The notes: a model not told the origin generated them from the sequence alone. Shown: positions 8,973 through 17,957, counted from the stretch's first letter. The stretch is DNA of 64,000 nucleotides from Shimia sp. R10_1 (GCF_017744095.1 NZ_JAGHQX010000003.1:349884-413883); one strand, 5' to 3'. Numbers and translations: made by a program.

Positions 8973-10121
8973 ATGCGCAAACCCAGACACAGACTTGTCA
9001 CCGTCGCGGCGTTGACCATCGGCACCACCGGCACGCTCGCCCATGCCCAAGATCAAGGCACACAGGCCGAACTTGACGCGCTGCGTGCCCGTGTTGAGGC
9101 ACTCGAATCCGGCAGCGAACCGACCAGCACCGGCAGCGGTGATTTCAACGTTGGCGGCACCAGCATCGACATCTACGGCTACCTGAAAGCCGACTTTTAC
9201 TACGACACAGACTTCCGTCAGGGAGATACGGCCTTTGTGAACGCGATTGGTGAGCCCACCAACGCCACCGACGGCAGCTTTGGGGCCACTGCCCGTCAGT
9301 CCCGCCTTGGCTTCCGCACCAACACCGACACCAGCATCGGCAATGTCGCCGGCAAACTGGAGCTGGATCTGTTCGGCTCCGGCGGCACCGCAGAGCTGCG
9401 CCTGCGCCACGCCAGCGTTCAACTGGGTGACAACTGGCTGATTGGTCAGGACTGGACCAACTTCATGCCGCTGAGCCAATACCCCACCACCGTGGAATTC
9501 AACGGCCCCGTTGGCATCTCTTTTGCCCGCGTCCCGCAAATCCGCTACACCCACAACTGGGATCAGCTGACCTTCAGCGCCTCGATCGAGGAAAACAACG
9601 CGGCCTCTGACGACCCGACCTTCACCTCGGCCCTGTCTTACGACACCGACCTCTTCAGTGCCCGTGTGGCGGGCCTGACAGGCAGCGTGCGCAGCGGTGG
9701 GCAGGACATCGACCAGAGCGGCTTCACCCTGTCCGGCGCAGTCCGCCCTTGGGAGGGGGGGCTCTTCCAGGCGACCTATGTCGACGGCGAAGCCCTCGGC
9801 CCGCTGCTGATTGGGGGCGGCAACGCCGCTGTCGGCGGTCAGGCCAATGATGTCTCCGGCTACACGCTGGAATTCCGGCAGGACATTGGCGCGCGCTGGA
9901 ACGTGGGCATCGCCTACGGCCGCGAGGATTACGACCTTGCCAGTTCCACCGGCACGCTGGCCTTCGACGAGCTGGAAACCATCCACCTCAACGCCTTCTA
10001 CAAGGCCACCGACGATCTGACGTTCAGCGCCGAGTATTTCATCGGCGAACGCAACGACGCGGGCAGCGGGCGCACATTTGACTCTGACCGCATCCAGCTG
10101 GCTGTCCAGCTGAACTTCTAA
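8973..10121 (+). CDS. DcaP-like trimeric outer-membrane porin
   Basis: A 382-residue outer-membrane protein. It has a signal peptide ending AHAQDQ, a short coiled-coil-like stretch (QAELDALRARVEALES), then a beta-barrel beginning IDIYGYLKADFYYDTDF, the usual first strand of DcaP-type porins, and ending LAVQLNF with a terminal Phe for BAM insertion. Conserved stretches such as SRLGFRTNTDTSIGNVAGKLELD and WTNFMPLSQYP support this family, which forms diffusion channels for small carboxylic acids. The chosen ATG has AGGA nearby; an 18-codon upstream extension is unlikely because it would bury the signal peptide. The gene is probably monocistronic. Confidence 0.9.
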   Translation: MRKPRHRLVTVAALTIGTTGTLAHAQDQGTQAELDALRARVEALESGSEPTSTGSGDFNVGGTSIDIYGYLKADFYYDTDFRQGDTAFVNAIGEPTNATDGSFGATARQSRLGFRTNTDTSIGNVAGKLELDLFGSGGTAELRLRHASVQLGDNWLIGQDWTNFMPLSQYPTTVEFNGPVGISFARVPQIRYTHNWDQLTFSASIEENNAASDDPTFTSALSYDTDLFSARVAGLTGSVRSGGQDIDQSGFTLSGAVRPWEGGLFQATYVDGEALGPLLIGGGNAAVGGQANDVSGYTLEFRQDIGARWNVGIAYGREDYDLASSTGTLAFDELETIHLNAFYKATDDLTFSAEYFIGERNDAGSGRTFDSDRIQLAVQLNF

Positions 10122-10130
10122 AGCAGAAAC

Positions 10131-10166
10131 GTGGCCCTGCCCGCCGAAAGCGGCAGGTGGGGCCAT
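10131..10166 (+). terminator. Possible terminator after the porin gene
   Basis: A GC-rich imperfect inverted repeat around a GAAA loop (arms start at GGCCCTGCC and end at GGCAGGTGGGGCC) follows the porin stop by about 12 bp. No T-run follows, so it may be only an RNA-stabilising hairpin. Confidence 0.35.
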
Positions 10167-10207
10167 GATCTTAGAGGCCAAAGCGATATGTGCGCCCGGC
10201 TGATGCA

Positions 10208-10561
10208 TCAGAAATCGTCTTCAAATGCGTCCGGGAAAGAGGCACGCGCCACGACCTCGTCAATCACCAAAAGCGCGTCATAGCTCTCTGGATCAAACGG
10301 ATCTTCTGCCGCGACCACCTCACGGCCAAAAAGCCAGCTCAGGCGACCGGCATCGAGATTGCCCCGCTCAAACGGCTGATCGCCAAAATGCTCCCACAGC
10401 GCCGCCATAAAGGCGCTGTCGGCACGGCGATCTGCGGGCTTGCGGTCCTTGAAACGCTCCCGTTTCGTGATCGCAGTCACCCCACGAGGGTTCGCACGAC
10501 GGATGGTGAATTGAAAATCTGATCCCGGAAGACGACCGGGGAAGCCGCGATGCTTAATCAT
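10208..10561 (-). CDS. Hypothetical acidic C-terminal protein
   Basis: A 117-residue soluble protein that I do not recognise. It has a basic N-terminal half (for example KRERFKDRKPADRRAD) and an acidic C-terminus ending FPDAFEDDF. The chosen ATG at 10561 has GGGAG upstream and starts MIKHRGFPGRLPG; an extension of 19 codons is open but has no support. It is convergent with the porin gene. The small lipoprotein gene lies about 110 bp upstream on the same strand. Coding is supported by the ribosome binding site and composition rather than by a known domain. Confidence 0.6.
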   Translation of the reverse strand: MIKHRGFPGRLPGSDFQFTIRRANPRGVTAITKRERFKDRKPADRRADSAFMAALWEHFGDQPFERGNLDAGRLSWLFGREVVAAEDPFDPESYDALLVIDEVVARASFPDAFEDDF

Positions 10562-10669
10562 GCCTGCGCTCCCTTCTGTTGAGGGCGCGGCGTCCGCATC
10601 ACCTGTGTTGAGACGCAAGCAGGCCCTGCGGTCTGCTCGCCATTTTTTTCAAAAGAAAGACCTGCGGCC

Positions 10670-10816
10670 TTACTTGTATTTGCCAGTGTAGGTTGGCTCG
10701 GTTGAGATGGGCTCTGGGTCAACCACAACGAACTCTTCGATGGGTTCGTCTTGGCCACAGGCCGCCACGAGGGCCACAAGGCCGATCGCGAGGAATGACT
10801 TGATGCTCTTCGACAT
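10670..10816 (-). CDS. 48-residue lipoprotein
   Basis: A very short gene encoding MSKSIKSFLAIGLVALVAAC followed by a 28-residue acidic and Pro-rich tail ending TGKYK. The lipobox LVAAC at residue 20 and GGAG seven or so bases before the ATG make this a credible exported lipoprotein, probably anchored in a membrane after cleavage before Cys 20. Its size puts it below common gene-calling cut-offs. The region upstream (10817-11018) holds no other gene. Function unknown. Confidence 0.75.
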   Translation of the reverse strand: MSKSIKSFLAIGLVALVAACGQDEPIEEFVVVDPEPISTEPTYTGKYK

Positions 10817-11018
10817 CTGTTTCTCCACTTATCATTTTCAATTTGGACAGGGACGATGCGCCCTGCCTGCCTCAATGCCACAGCGATGTGGCATGCGCGG
10901 AGAATAGGGGATTCTTTCGCAAAAAGATAGGGATAGGAGCCTGCCTTAAGGCGCTGTGGCGTGTTTGCCGCAACCGCATCAGGCTGTGTGAAGCTGCTCA
11001 CAATATCTAGTGGTGTCA

Positions 11019-11513
11019 TCAAAACCCCTCCCAGATACAGGTGCCATCCTGCACGCTGAATGCTTCAAAATACTGTTGGGCGAGATGGGTCATCACGCCG
11101 AATTCTGTTTCTCTGTCTGCCATGGATATGATCACCTGATCGACTTTTTCTTCGGAAACAGCCAGATACGGCACCGCGACGCCAATGCACAGGTGAAAGA
11201 AGTCCTCTTCAATCTCCGTAAAGGCGATCCCCTGCCGCAACAGGGGCATCACATAGCGAAACCGTGCTACGCGACTTGCATCATCGCGGGTTTCAAACAG
11301 GACTTCTTGTAGGGATATGTCGTTGCCGGAGGGCACAGCTGGAGCCTCCTCCAAAACTCCAGCCGTGGCCGCAGCACCCAAAAGGGGCCCTCCTAACGCG
11401 GCAAAAACAATGTGAGTCGCAGGCTTACATAGTTTTTCAACAAAAGCTCCAAAAAATATGCGCAATGCAGATTTTTTTTCCACAGCCCCCTGACATTGGT
11501 AGGAATTTGTCAT
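11019..11513 (-). CDS. DUF6497 family protein
   Basis: A 164-residue protein of a Rhodobacterales family of unknown function. Recognisable features are PAVPSGNDISLQEVL, ISMADRETEFGV and the terminal EAFSVQDGTCIWEGF. A hydrophobic segment, THIVFAALGGPLLGAAATAG, around residues 33-52 looks like an internal signal or anchor and suggests that the mature domain is periplasmic. The start overlaps the stop of the preceding gene as ATGA (11510-11513), which supports the long N-terminus, although translation from a later codon would give a more standard signal peptide. Confidence 0.75.
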   Translation of the reverse strand: MTNSYQCQGAVEKKSALRIFFGAFVEKLCKPATHIVFAALGGPLLGAAATAGVLEEAPAVPSGNDISLQEVLFETRDDASRVARFRYVMPLLRQGIAFTEIEEDFFHLCIGVAVPYLAVSEEKVDQVIISMADRETEFGVMTHLAQQYFEAFSVQDGTCIWEGF

Positions 11514-11863
11514 GCCAGCACCTTTTTAGGTTGCGCATGACGAATCCAACGCACGCGACGCTTGGGGCAATTCAGCACCTGTGAAATGTCTGCCTCAAGC
11601 TTCTGACGCGCCACCGCGCCAGCCACTTCGCCGCCAGCAACAACATGCAGACCGCCATCCACACGCGTCACCTGCACGACCGGCGCAAAACCACGTAAAT
11701 CCTGCAGCGCGCGCCACATATCCTGCCGCACCTGCTGCGCCACGCGCACACGGCAGGCATCCGGCAACGTCGTCTCCGCCGCCACGTCCCACCGCACAGG
11801 CAGGCGCCGCGCCACCGTCACCCGGTCACCCTCACGCAGGATATGCCAGCGACGGCGGCTCAT
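11510..11863 (-). CDS. Hypothetical protein co-encoded with DUF6497 protein
   Basis: A 117-residue, strongly basic soluble protein beginning MSRRRWHILREGDRVTVARR. I do not recognise a domain. It has two beta-rich halves (VRWDVAAETTLPDACRVRVAQQ and VVQVTRVDGGLHVVAGG) and a basic C-terminus. Its last bases overlap the start of the DUF6497 gene by ATGA, so the two are translationally coupled and probably act in the same process. Confidence 0.65.
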   Translation of the reverse strand: MSRRRWHILREGDRVTVARRLPVRWDVAAETTLPDACRVRVAQQVRQDMWRALQDLRGFAPVVQVTRVDGGLHVVAGGEVAGAVARQKLEADISQVLNCPKRRVRWIRHAQPKKVLA

Positions 11864-11920
11864 GCGGGCGCCCTCATGTCAAAGGCGCCCGACAATACAA
11901 AGCGATATATGCAACGCCCA

Positions 11921-12352
11921 TCAGCCATCAAAGAACTTAAAGCCCCGGCATTTGGCTGACGAGAATCCAGCCTGCACCTCGCCACCGGCTTTCTGCCAGT
12001 CCATCACCAAAATCACGCGGTTGTATTTCAGATCGGCAAACTGAGCGCGCACCTTCTCTTGAGTGAGTTTGCACATCTCAACCATCTGCTTTTTGACAAC
12101 AGACTTGTTGGCAGGCACAGGGCCAGACATCACCGCACCAACCAAAGGCTGCGCATTGCGACGCACCCGCGTGCTCGCCCCGTCATCGCGGCTGGTCGTC
12201 GTCGTGATTTGATTTTCCTGAATGGAAACGACGCACCCTTTGGTGCCTCCGCCCAAATCAAACGCCTGAATGCCACGGCAGCTTTGGGCCTCTGCCGCGA
12301 GCGGCAGTGCAAACAACGCGCATGATGCAAAAATCAACGTTCTCATATTCAT
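11921..12352 (-). CDS. Exported hypothetical protein
   Basis: A 143-residue protein with a signal peptide, MNMRTLIFASCALFALPLAAEA, cut before QSCRGIQ. The mature part has four Cys residues (SCRG, GCVVS, EMCKLT, KCRGF) suited to two disulfides, and ends near-aromatic (FKFFDG). AAGGA is close to the ATG; the alternative Met two codons later is equally possible. It lies 42 bp downstream of pccB on the same strand and might be read through from it. No family assigned. Confidence 0.7.
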   Translation of the reverse strand: MNMRTLIFASCALFALPLAAEAQSCRGIQAFDLGGGTKGCVVSIQENQITTTTSRDDGASTRVRRNAQPLVGAVMSGPVPANKSVVKKQMVEMCKLTQEKVRAQFADLKYNRVILVMDWQKAGGEVQAGFSSAKCRGFKFFDG

Positions 12353-12394
12353 CTTTTCCTTGTGTGGTTTTTCAATGAAACCACTCATAGACGA

Positions 12395-13927
12395 TCAAAG
12401 CGGAATGTTGTCGTGTTTTTTCCAAGGGTTCTCGAGCTTCTTGTTACGAAGGCTCGCAAACGCGCGGCTCACCCGGCGGCGTGTGCTCTGGGGCATGATC
12501 ACCTCGTCGATAAAGCCGCGCTCCGCCGCCACAAATGGCGTTGCAAACCGCTCTTCATAGTCCTTGGTGTGCGCCGCAATTTTCTCAGCATCGCCAAGAT
12601 CCGCACGGTGAATAATCTCGGTCGCGCCCTTTGCTCCCATCACAGCGATCTCCGCTGTGGGCCAGGCATAGTTGAAGTCCCCACGCAGGTGTTTGGAGGC
12701 CATCACGTCATAAGCACCGCCATAGGCCTTCCGGGTGATCACCGTCACTTTCGGCACGGTCGCTTCACCATAGGCAAACAGCAGCTTCGCGCCATGCTTG
12801 ATCACACCGCCATACTCCTGGCTGGTCCCCGGCAGGAAGCCCGGCACATCCACCAGCGTCAGGATCGGGATCTCAAAACAGTCACAGAAGCGCACAAACC
12901 GTGCCGCCTTACGGGAGCTGTCAATGTCCAGGCAGCCCGCCAGAACGGTTGGCTGGTTGGCAACCACCCCCACGGTCTGCCCCTCCAGACGGATGAAGCC
13001 CGTGATGATGTTTTTGGCGTAATCTTCCTGAATTTCGTAGAAATCGCCCTCATCTGCCACCTTATGAATGAGCTCTTTCATATCATAAGGCGTGTTGGGG
13101 TTTTCCGGCACCAGCGTATCAAGGCTTTTCTCCACGCGCCCCGGCTCATCAAAGAACGGGCGAACGGGCGGCTTTTCGCGGTTGTTGAGCGGCAGGAAGT
13201 CCACCAAACGGCGCACTTCGGCCAGCGCTTCCACGTCGTTTTCAAACGCACCATCCGCAACAGAAGACTTCTTGGTATGCGTGCTTGCGCCACCCAACTC
13301 TTCGGCGGTCACAACCTCATTGGTCACGGTTTTCACAACATCCGGGCCGGTCACAAACATATAAGACGTGTCTTTGACCATAAAGATGAAGTCGGTCATC
13401 GCAGGGGAATAAACCGCGCCACCGGCACAGGGGCCCATGATCACGCTGATCTGCGGCACCACACCAGAGGCCATGATATTGCGCTGGAACACTTCGGCAT
13501 AGCCCGCCAGCGAGTCGACACCTTCCTGAATACGCGCGCCACCTGAATCGTTCAGACCAATGATCGGCGCACCGTTCTGCACCGCCATGTCCTGAATTTT
13601 GCAGATCTTCTGGGCGTGGGTTTCCGACAGGGAGCCGCCAAACACCGTGAAGTCTTGCGAGAAGACATAAACCATACGGCCATTGATTGTGCCCCAACCG
13701 GTGATCACACCATCACCAGCAGGCTTGTCTTTCTCCATGCCAAACTCGGCGCAGCGATGCGTTTTGAACATGTCAAACTCTTCAAAGCTGCCCTCATCCA
13801 ACAACAGCTCGATCCGCTCCCGCGCCGTCAGCTTGCCTTTGGCATGTTGGCTGTCGATCCGGCGCTGGCCGCCACCAAGGCGCGCAACCTCGCGGCGCTC
13901 TTCCAATTGCTGCAGAATATCTTTCAT
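12395..13927 (-). CDS. pccB: Propionyl-CoA carboxylase beta subunit (carboxyltransferase)
   Basis: The 510-residue carboxyltransferase subunit that moves the carboxyl group from biotin on PccA to propionyl-CoA. It begins [20 protein letters not shown] and has the acyl-CoA carboxylase beta signatures [22 protein letters not shown] and [13 protein letters not shown] (N-terminal oxyanion hole) and [16 protein letters not shown] with [10 protein letters not shown] (C-terminal oxyanion hole). Length and order are normal. Upstream, TTTGCAAA-like operator sequences (14058-14112) point to control by the ScfR regulator encoded at 15493, with an MFS gene reading away from the same interval. Confidence 0.97.
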   Translation of the reverse strand: MKDILQQLEERREVARLGGGQRRIDSQHAKGKLTARERIELLLDEGSFEEFDMFKTHRCAEFGMEKDKPAGDGVITGWGTINGRMVYVFSQDFTVFGGSLSETHAQKICKIQDMAVQNGAPIIGLNDSGGARIQEGVDSLAGYAEVFQRNIMASGVVPQISVIMGPCAGGAVYSPAMTDFIFMVKDTSYMFVTGPDVVKTVTNEVVTAEELGGASTHTKKSSVADGAFENDVEALAEVRRLVDFLPLNNREKPPVRPFFDEPGRVEKSLDTLVPENPNTPYDMKELIHKVADEGDFYEIQEDYAKNIITGFIRLEGQTVGVVANQPTVLAGCLDIDSSRKAARFVRFCDCFEIPILTLVDVPGFLPGTSQEYGGVIKHGAKLLFAYGEATVPKVTVITRKAYGGAYDVMASKHLRGDFNYAWPTAEIAVMGAKGATEIIHRADLGDAEKIAAHTKDYEERFATPFVAAERGFIDEVIMPQSTRRRVSRAFASLRNKKLENPWKKHDNIPL

Positions 13928-14057
13928 GGCCGTCCCTCATGATCTCAATCGCGCACTGTCCGGCACAGGCCCACACGACCTCCCACCAACACCAGCGCAC
14001 GCACCCTGGTTTTAAAGTACCATAAGAAGCCCACCCGCCTCACAAAAGCATTATTCG

Positions 14058-14112
14058 GCAAATTTGCAAATTATGAGGAATGCGGCGCGTGCGAATTGCA
14101 AATCAGCAAATC
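14058..14112. promoter_or_regulatory. Candidate ScfR/PccR operator cluster between pccB and the MFS gene
   Basis: The interval contains a palindrome GCAAATTTGC (14058-14067), overlapping TTTGCAAA (14063-14070), then ATTGCAAAT (14095-14103) and a further GCAAAT (14106-14111). The PccR regulator of Rhodobacter sphaeroides is known to bind paired TTTGCAAA elements near pccB; the spacing here is not identical. The sites lie 130-185 bp before pccB and 58-112 bp before the MFS start, so they could control both. Confidence 0.55.
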
Positions 14113-14169
14113 GTTCACATCTGAATTTTCTTCGTGGACATTAAATCACCCGCCACCTACCTCTTAGCC

Positions 14170-15384
14170 ATGAACAGTCATTCACGCGGCACGTTTTTAG
14201 ACCGCAGCACACCACCCCACATCCTGACGCTCATCCTGCTTGCTGGGGTGTCAGCGTTGTGTATGAACATCTTCTTGCCCAGCCTGCCCTCGATGGCGGA
14301 GTATTACGGCACAGATTATGCCGTGATGCAGCTGTCGATTGCGGTCTATCTGGCGGTCAATGGCGTGCTGCAAATTGTTGTGGGCCCCATCTCCGACAAG
14401 CTGGGGCGACGCCCGGTGATCCTGTGGGGGCTGGCGATCTTCCTGCTGGCCACGCTGGGATGCATCTTTGCCCCCAACGCGGCGATCTTTCTAGCCTTCC
14501 GCATGCTGCAGGCCGCGGTTGTTGTCGCCATGGTGCTCTCGCGCGCGGTGGTACGTGATATGGTGTCCACCGAGGAAGCCGCCTCCATGATTGGCTATGT
14601 GACCATGGGCATGACTGTGGTCCCGATGCTGGGCCCTGCCCTTGGCGGCGTGCTTGATGCCGCCTTTGGCTGGCAAGCCAGCTTCTGGATGCTGTTTGCG
14701 ATCGGGCTCGCCATTTTCTGGCTCACGTTTCGCGACCTCGGCGAAACCAAAACAGCCAGCGGCCTCTCCCTTGGGGCGCAGGTCCGCCAATACCCAGAGC
14801 TGCTGACCAGCCCCCGCTTCTGGGGGTATTCCCTCGCAAATGGCTTCACCTCAGGCGCTTTCTTTGCCTATCTGGGCGGCGCGCCTTTTGTGGCCACGGA
14901 ACTCTTTGGCATGTCCTCTTCGCAAATGGGCATCTATTTCGGCGCTCCAGCTGTGGGATATTTCATCGGCAATTTCCTGGCAGGCCGCTACTCCGCACGC
15001 ATTGGCATCAATCCAATGGTGCTGGCGGGCTGTCTGATCTGCGGCCTCGGTGTGGCTGCCTCACTCACCACCTTCTATCTCGGTCACGGCTCTGCTGAGG
15101 TGTTCTTTGGCTTCATGACCTTTGTCGGCATCGGCAATGGGCTCGCCATTCCAAACGCCACGGCCGGCGCCCTGTCCGTGCGCCCACAGCTCGCAGGCAC
15201 CGCATCGGGCCTCACCGGGGCCATTATGATCGGCGGCGGCGCGGCACTGTCAGCGCTCGCAGGCACATTGCTTACACCTGAAACCGGCGCCTTTCCCCTG
15301 CTTTGGCTGATGGTCGCAACCGCAACCCTGTCCGTTGTTGCCATCGTGCTTGTCATCCTCAGAGAGAAGCACCTGCGCCTGTAA
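14170..15384 (+). CDS. MFS transporter, Bcr/CflA drug-efflux type
   Basis: A 404-residue inner-membrane protein with about 12 hydrophobic segments. The loop between helices 2 and 3 reads GPISDKLGRRPVIL, the major facilitator signature, and the arrangement ending in helix 12 (LSVVAIVLVILREKH) matches proton-driven Bcr/CflA exporters. ATG 14170 and an in-frame GTG at 14134 are both possible starts; neither has a strong ribosome binding site. The gene lies between pccB (divergent) and the ScfR regulator (same strand, 108 bp downstream), which suggests that it exports a compound linked to propionate metabolism, but that is inference from position. Confidence 0.9.
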   Translation: MNSHSRGTFLDRSTPPHILTLILLAGVSALCMNIFLPSLPSMAEYYGTDYAVMQLSIAVYLAVNGVLQIVVGPISDKLGRRPVILWGLAIFLLATLGCIFAPNAAIFLAFRMLQAAVVVAMVLSRAVVRDMVSTEEAASMIGYVTMGMTVVPMLGPALGGVLDAAFGWQASFWMLFAIGLAIFWLTFRDLGETKTASGLSLGAQVRQYPELLTSPRFWGYSLANGFTSGAFFAYLGGAPFVATELFGMSSSQMGIYFGAPAVGYFIGNFLAGRYSARIGINPMVLAGCLICGLGVAASLTTFYLGHGSAEVFFGFMTFVGIGNGLAIPNATAGALSVRPQLAGTASGLTGAIMIGGGAALSALAGTLLTPETGAFPLLWLMVATATLSVVAIVLVILREKHLRL

Positions 15385-15440
15385 AAGCGCAAAGCCGCCA
15401 CAGGCGCGCACCGCGGCAAAATCCCACTGGCATCGCAGGA

Positions 15441-15460
15441 TTTGCAAAGCTATCTTTGCA
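15441..15460 (+). promoter_or_regulatory. Candidate autoregulatory operator of the ScfR gene
   Basis: TTTGCAAA at 15441-15448 is followed by TTTGCA at 15455-15460. Together they contain a perfect inverted repeat, TGCAAAG (15443-15449) and CTTTGCA (15454-15460), with a 4-base spacer. It lies 33 bp before the GTG start of the regulator, where it could overlap the promoter. Confidence 0.6.
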
Positions 15461-15492
15461 GCTATGCAGCCAGGGATCACGGGAGGACCACG

Positions 15493-16893
15493 GTGCCAAC
15501 GCAAAAGCTCTACGCAGGCGCAAAGCTGCGCGAAATTCGCACGCGGCTGACGCTCACGCAGAAAGACTTCGCGCAGAAACTTGGCGTTTCCCTGCCCTAT
15601 CTGAACCAGATGGAAAACAACAACCGGCCGGTCTCCACCACGGTTGTGCTCGCTCTGGCCCAGGAATTTGGCCTTGATGTCACCGAACTCAGCACCGGTG
15701 ACAGCGAACGCCTGGTCTCTGACATGCGCGAAGCGCTGGCCGACCCGGTGCTGGCAGAAACCTCCGCGCCGCTGGCCGATTTGCGCCTTGCGGCCTCCAA
15801 CGCCCCCGCCCTCGCCCGCGCCTTTCTGGAGTTGCACCGCGCCTACCGCCAGACCCACGAACGTCTCGCCTCTCTGGATGAGGCTCTGGGCCGTCAGGAC
15901 GTGCAAACCCAATCGAGCCCTTGGGATGAAGTGCGCGATTTCTTTCACTATTGCGACAACTACATCGACGCAGTGGACCACGCCGCAGAACGCTTCGCTC
16001 AGCAAGCCATAGAGCACGGCGGCGTCCGCGCGGCAGCGCTGGCGTCTCTGCGCGAGGCTGGCATCGCTGTGTCCTTCACCGATGTCGATCACCTGCGCGC
16101 CTATGATGCAGACACCCAAAGACTGCAAATTTCCCGCTACGCCCAGCCAGAAACACAGACCTTCCAGCTTTTGTTGCAAGTTGCCCTCCTGCAAAACGGT
16201 CAACTGCTGGAAGCCACGCTGGACTTTGCCCGCTTCCAGAGTGACGCGGCCCGCGCCATCGCCAAGATCGGGCTCGCCAACTATTTTGCCGGTGCGGCGC
16301 TTATGCCCTACAGCACTTTTCTGGATGCCGCGCGCGACACACGCCACGATCTCGAACTGCTCGCGAACCGTTTTGGCGCCTCCATCGAACAGGTCGCCCA
16401 CCGGCTATCCACGCTACAACGCCCCGGCAACAAGGGGATCCCATTCTTCTTTGTCCGCGTCGATCAGGCCGGTACCATCACCAAACGCCACTCTGCCACC
16501 CGCCTGCAATTTGCCCGTTTCGGCGGTGCTTGTCCTCTCTGGAACGTCCACCGCGCCTTTGAAACGCCCGGTCACTTCCTGCGCCAGCTGGCCGAAACGC
16601 CCGATGGCGTGCGCTACATCTCTTTGGCCCGCGACGTCTCTAAATCCGGTGGCCACTTCGGCGCGCCTGTGCGCCGCTACGCCATCGCATTGGGCTGCGA
16701 AATCCGCCACGCCGACGCGCTGGTCTATGCCGATCATATGGAACTGGACAACCCCCGCGCCTTTGAGCCCATCGGCATTTCCTGCCGCATCTGCGAGCGC
16801 ACCCATTGCCACCAACGCTCGGTGCCCCCACTCGAACGCCGCCTGACGATTGACGAAAACCGCCGCGATGTGTTGCCATATGATGTGGGGTAA
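15493..16893 (+). CDS. Short-chain fatty acyl-CoA regulator (ScfR/PccR family, XRE-type HTH)
   Basis: A 466-residue transcription factor. The N-terminus is an XRE helix-turn-helix (LTLTQKDFAQKLGVSLPYLNQMENNNRP, residues about 17-45). A central IrrE/DUF955-like part follows, and the C-terminal DUF2083 region ends with the Cys cluster CRICERTHC, typical of acyl-CoA-sensing ScfR proteins such as PccR and RamB. I chose GTG 15493, with GGGAGGA upstream, over a TTG at 15442 that would place the operator inside the gene. Neighbouring pccB, pccA and scpA make propionyl-CoA the likely effector and the pcc genes the likely targets. Confidence 0.88.
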   Translation: MPTQKLYAGAKLREIRTRLTLTQKDFAQKLGVSLPYLNQMENNNRPVSTTVVLALAQEFGLDVTELSTGDSERLVSDMREALADPVLAETSAPLADLRLAASNAPALARAFLELHRAYRQTHERLASLDEALGRQDVQTQSSPWDEVRDFFHYCDNYIDAVDHAAERFAQQAIEHGGVRAAALASLREAGIAVSFTDVDHLRAYDADTQRLQISRYAQPETQTFQLLLQVALLQNGQLLEATLDFARFQSDAARAIAKIGLANYFAGAALMPYSTFLDAARDTRHDLELLANRFGASIEQVAHRLSTLQRPGNKGIPFFFVRVDQAGTITKRHSATRLQFARFGGACPLWNVHRAFETPGHFLRQLAETPDGVRYISLARDVSKSGGHFGAPVRRYAIALGCEIRHADALVYADHMELDNPRAFEPIGISCRICERTHCHQRSVPPLERRLTIDENRRDVLPYDVG

Positions 16894-17166
16894 ACGCCCC
16901 GCCCCCCACACATCCGCTCATGCACCCGTGATCGATATTGCAACACAGCGACGCCTAAAGGCCCATTGTGACCAATCACACTCAGGCACAAAGCCTGCAA
17001 CACCCTGAAAAATATAAATTCCTATCGCTGCGCGCCTTGTTTGAAAATTGTTCAATGGCGCGCTCACACATTTTCTTTGGCCCTTGTGAAATGACAGCGC
17101 ACCGCCGCTGTGGTGCTTTGCCCCCACACAAACAACACCCCATTTTACAGACAAAGGGCCTCTCAC

Positions 17167-17841
17167 ATGTTCACCCGTTCCCTCCTGGGCGCAACCCTGC
17201 TCGCCACCACAACCCTCGCGGCACCCGCCTTTGCCCAAGACTGGTACGTCCAGGGATTTCTCGGATATTCCTATGCCGATGACGCAGAGCACTCCGGCAA
17301 CATCGGCGGCAACACACAAAGCGTGCTCACCGACCTGGACGAAGATCTGAGCTACGGTGTCTCCGTTGGCCGCAACATCACGAGCTTTGGCAATGGCTTG
17401 TCCTTGCGCGGCGAAGTGGAGCTGTCCTACCGCTCAAATGACGTCAACGCGGTCGACTTCAGTGGCAATGGCGCAGGCAACGAGGCCAACCCAGGCGGCG
17501 ATATTTCAGCCACCTATCTGTTGGGCAATCTGATTGTGGATGTGGAAACCAGCTCCAAGTTCACACCTTACTTTGGCGGCGGTCTTGGCGTGGGGTTCTT
17601 TGACCAGAACATTTCTTATGGCAATGGCGTGACCATTCGTGGCGATGACGAAGTCTTCACCGCCCAGCTGATCGCGGGCACGTCCTATGAAATCAATGAT
17701 CAGGTCTCGCTGTTTGGCGATGTGCGCTACACACGCGGCTTTGACGTCACCGGCACCCGCACTTCCCCGGCAGGCACAGCCACTGTGTCAGACGACCTGT
17801 CCAACACCTCCCTGAACCTGGGTGTGCGCTTCACGTTCTGA
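17167..17841 (+). CDS. Outer-membrane beta-barrel protein (OmpA/OmpW-like, 8 strands)
   Basis: A 224-residue protein with a signal peptide ending PAFAQ, then alternating beta strands (DWYVQGFLGYSYAD, LRGEVELSYRSND, KFTPYFGGGLGVGFFD, LFGDVRYTRGFD) and a final LGVRFTF with terminal Phe. The size fits an eight-stranded barrel of the general outer-membrane beta-barrel family with no periplasmic domain. AAGGG precedes the ATG; an upstream 19-codon extension is unlikely. The role is unknown, possibly adhesion or envelope integrity. Confidence 0.88.
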   Translation: MFTRSLLGATLLATTTLAAPAFAQDWYVQGFLGYSYADDAEHSGNIGGNTQSVLTDLDEDLSYGVSVGRNITSFGNGLSLRGEVELSYRSNDVNAVDFSGNGAGNEANPGGDISATYLLGNLIVDVETSSKFTPYFGGGLGVGFFDQNISYGNGVTIRGDDEVFTAQLIAGTSYEINDQVSLFGDVRYTRGFDVTGTRTSPAGTATVSDDLSNTSLNLGVRFTF

Positions 17842-17903
17842 TCCGCGCCCAGCTGCAAACGTGTTTCATGTGATGCGCCCTTAATTTGACGTGAAACACG
17901 GGC

Positions 17904-17937
17904 TGCGCTCCGCCAGAGTCCCCTCTGGCGGAGCGCA
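17904..17937. terminator. Strong symmetrical hairpin between convergent genes
   Basis: A perfect 14-bp stem (17904-17917 with 17924-17937) around a 6-base loop lies between the beta-barrel gene and the convergent YdcH-like gene. It lacks a long T-run but is likely a two-way terminator. A second inverted repeat, GTGTTTCA..TGAAACAC, precedes it. Confidence 0.55.
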
Positions 17938-17957
17938 ATTGACTTGGTTCAAAAGAC

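Noticed and set aside
7989..10208. A 739-codon minus-strand open frame across the porin and the intergenic region
   Set aside because: It is the antisense of the porin and passes through a terminator; it has no domain, and its composition is what GC-rich shadow frames give.
12362..13546. 394-codon plus-strand open frame over pccB
   Set aside because: Antisense shadow of pccB with no family resemblance.
15250..16401. 383-codon minus-strand open frame over the MFS/regulator junction
   Set aside because: Crosses two well-supported genes in antisense.
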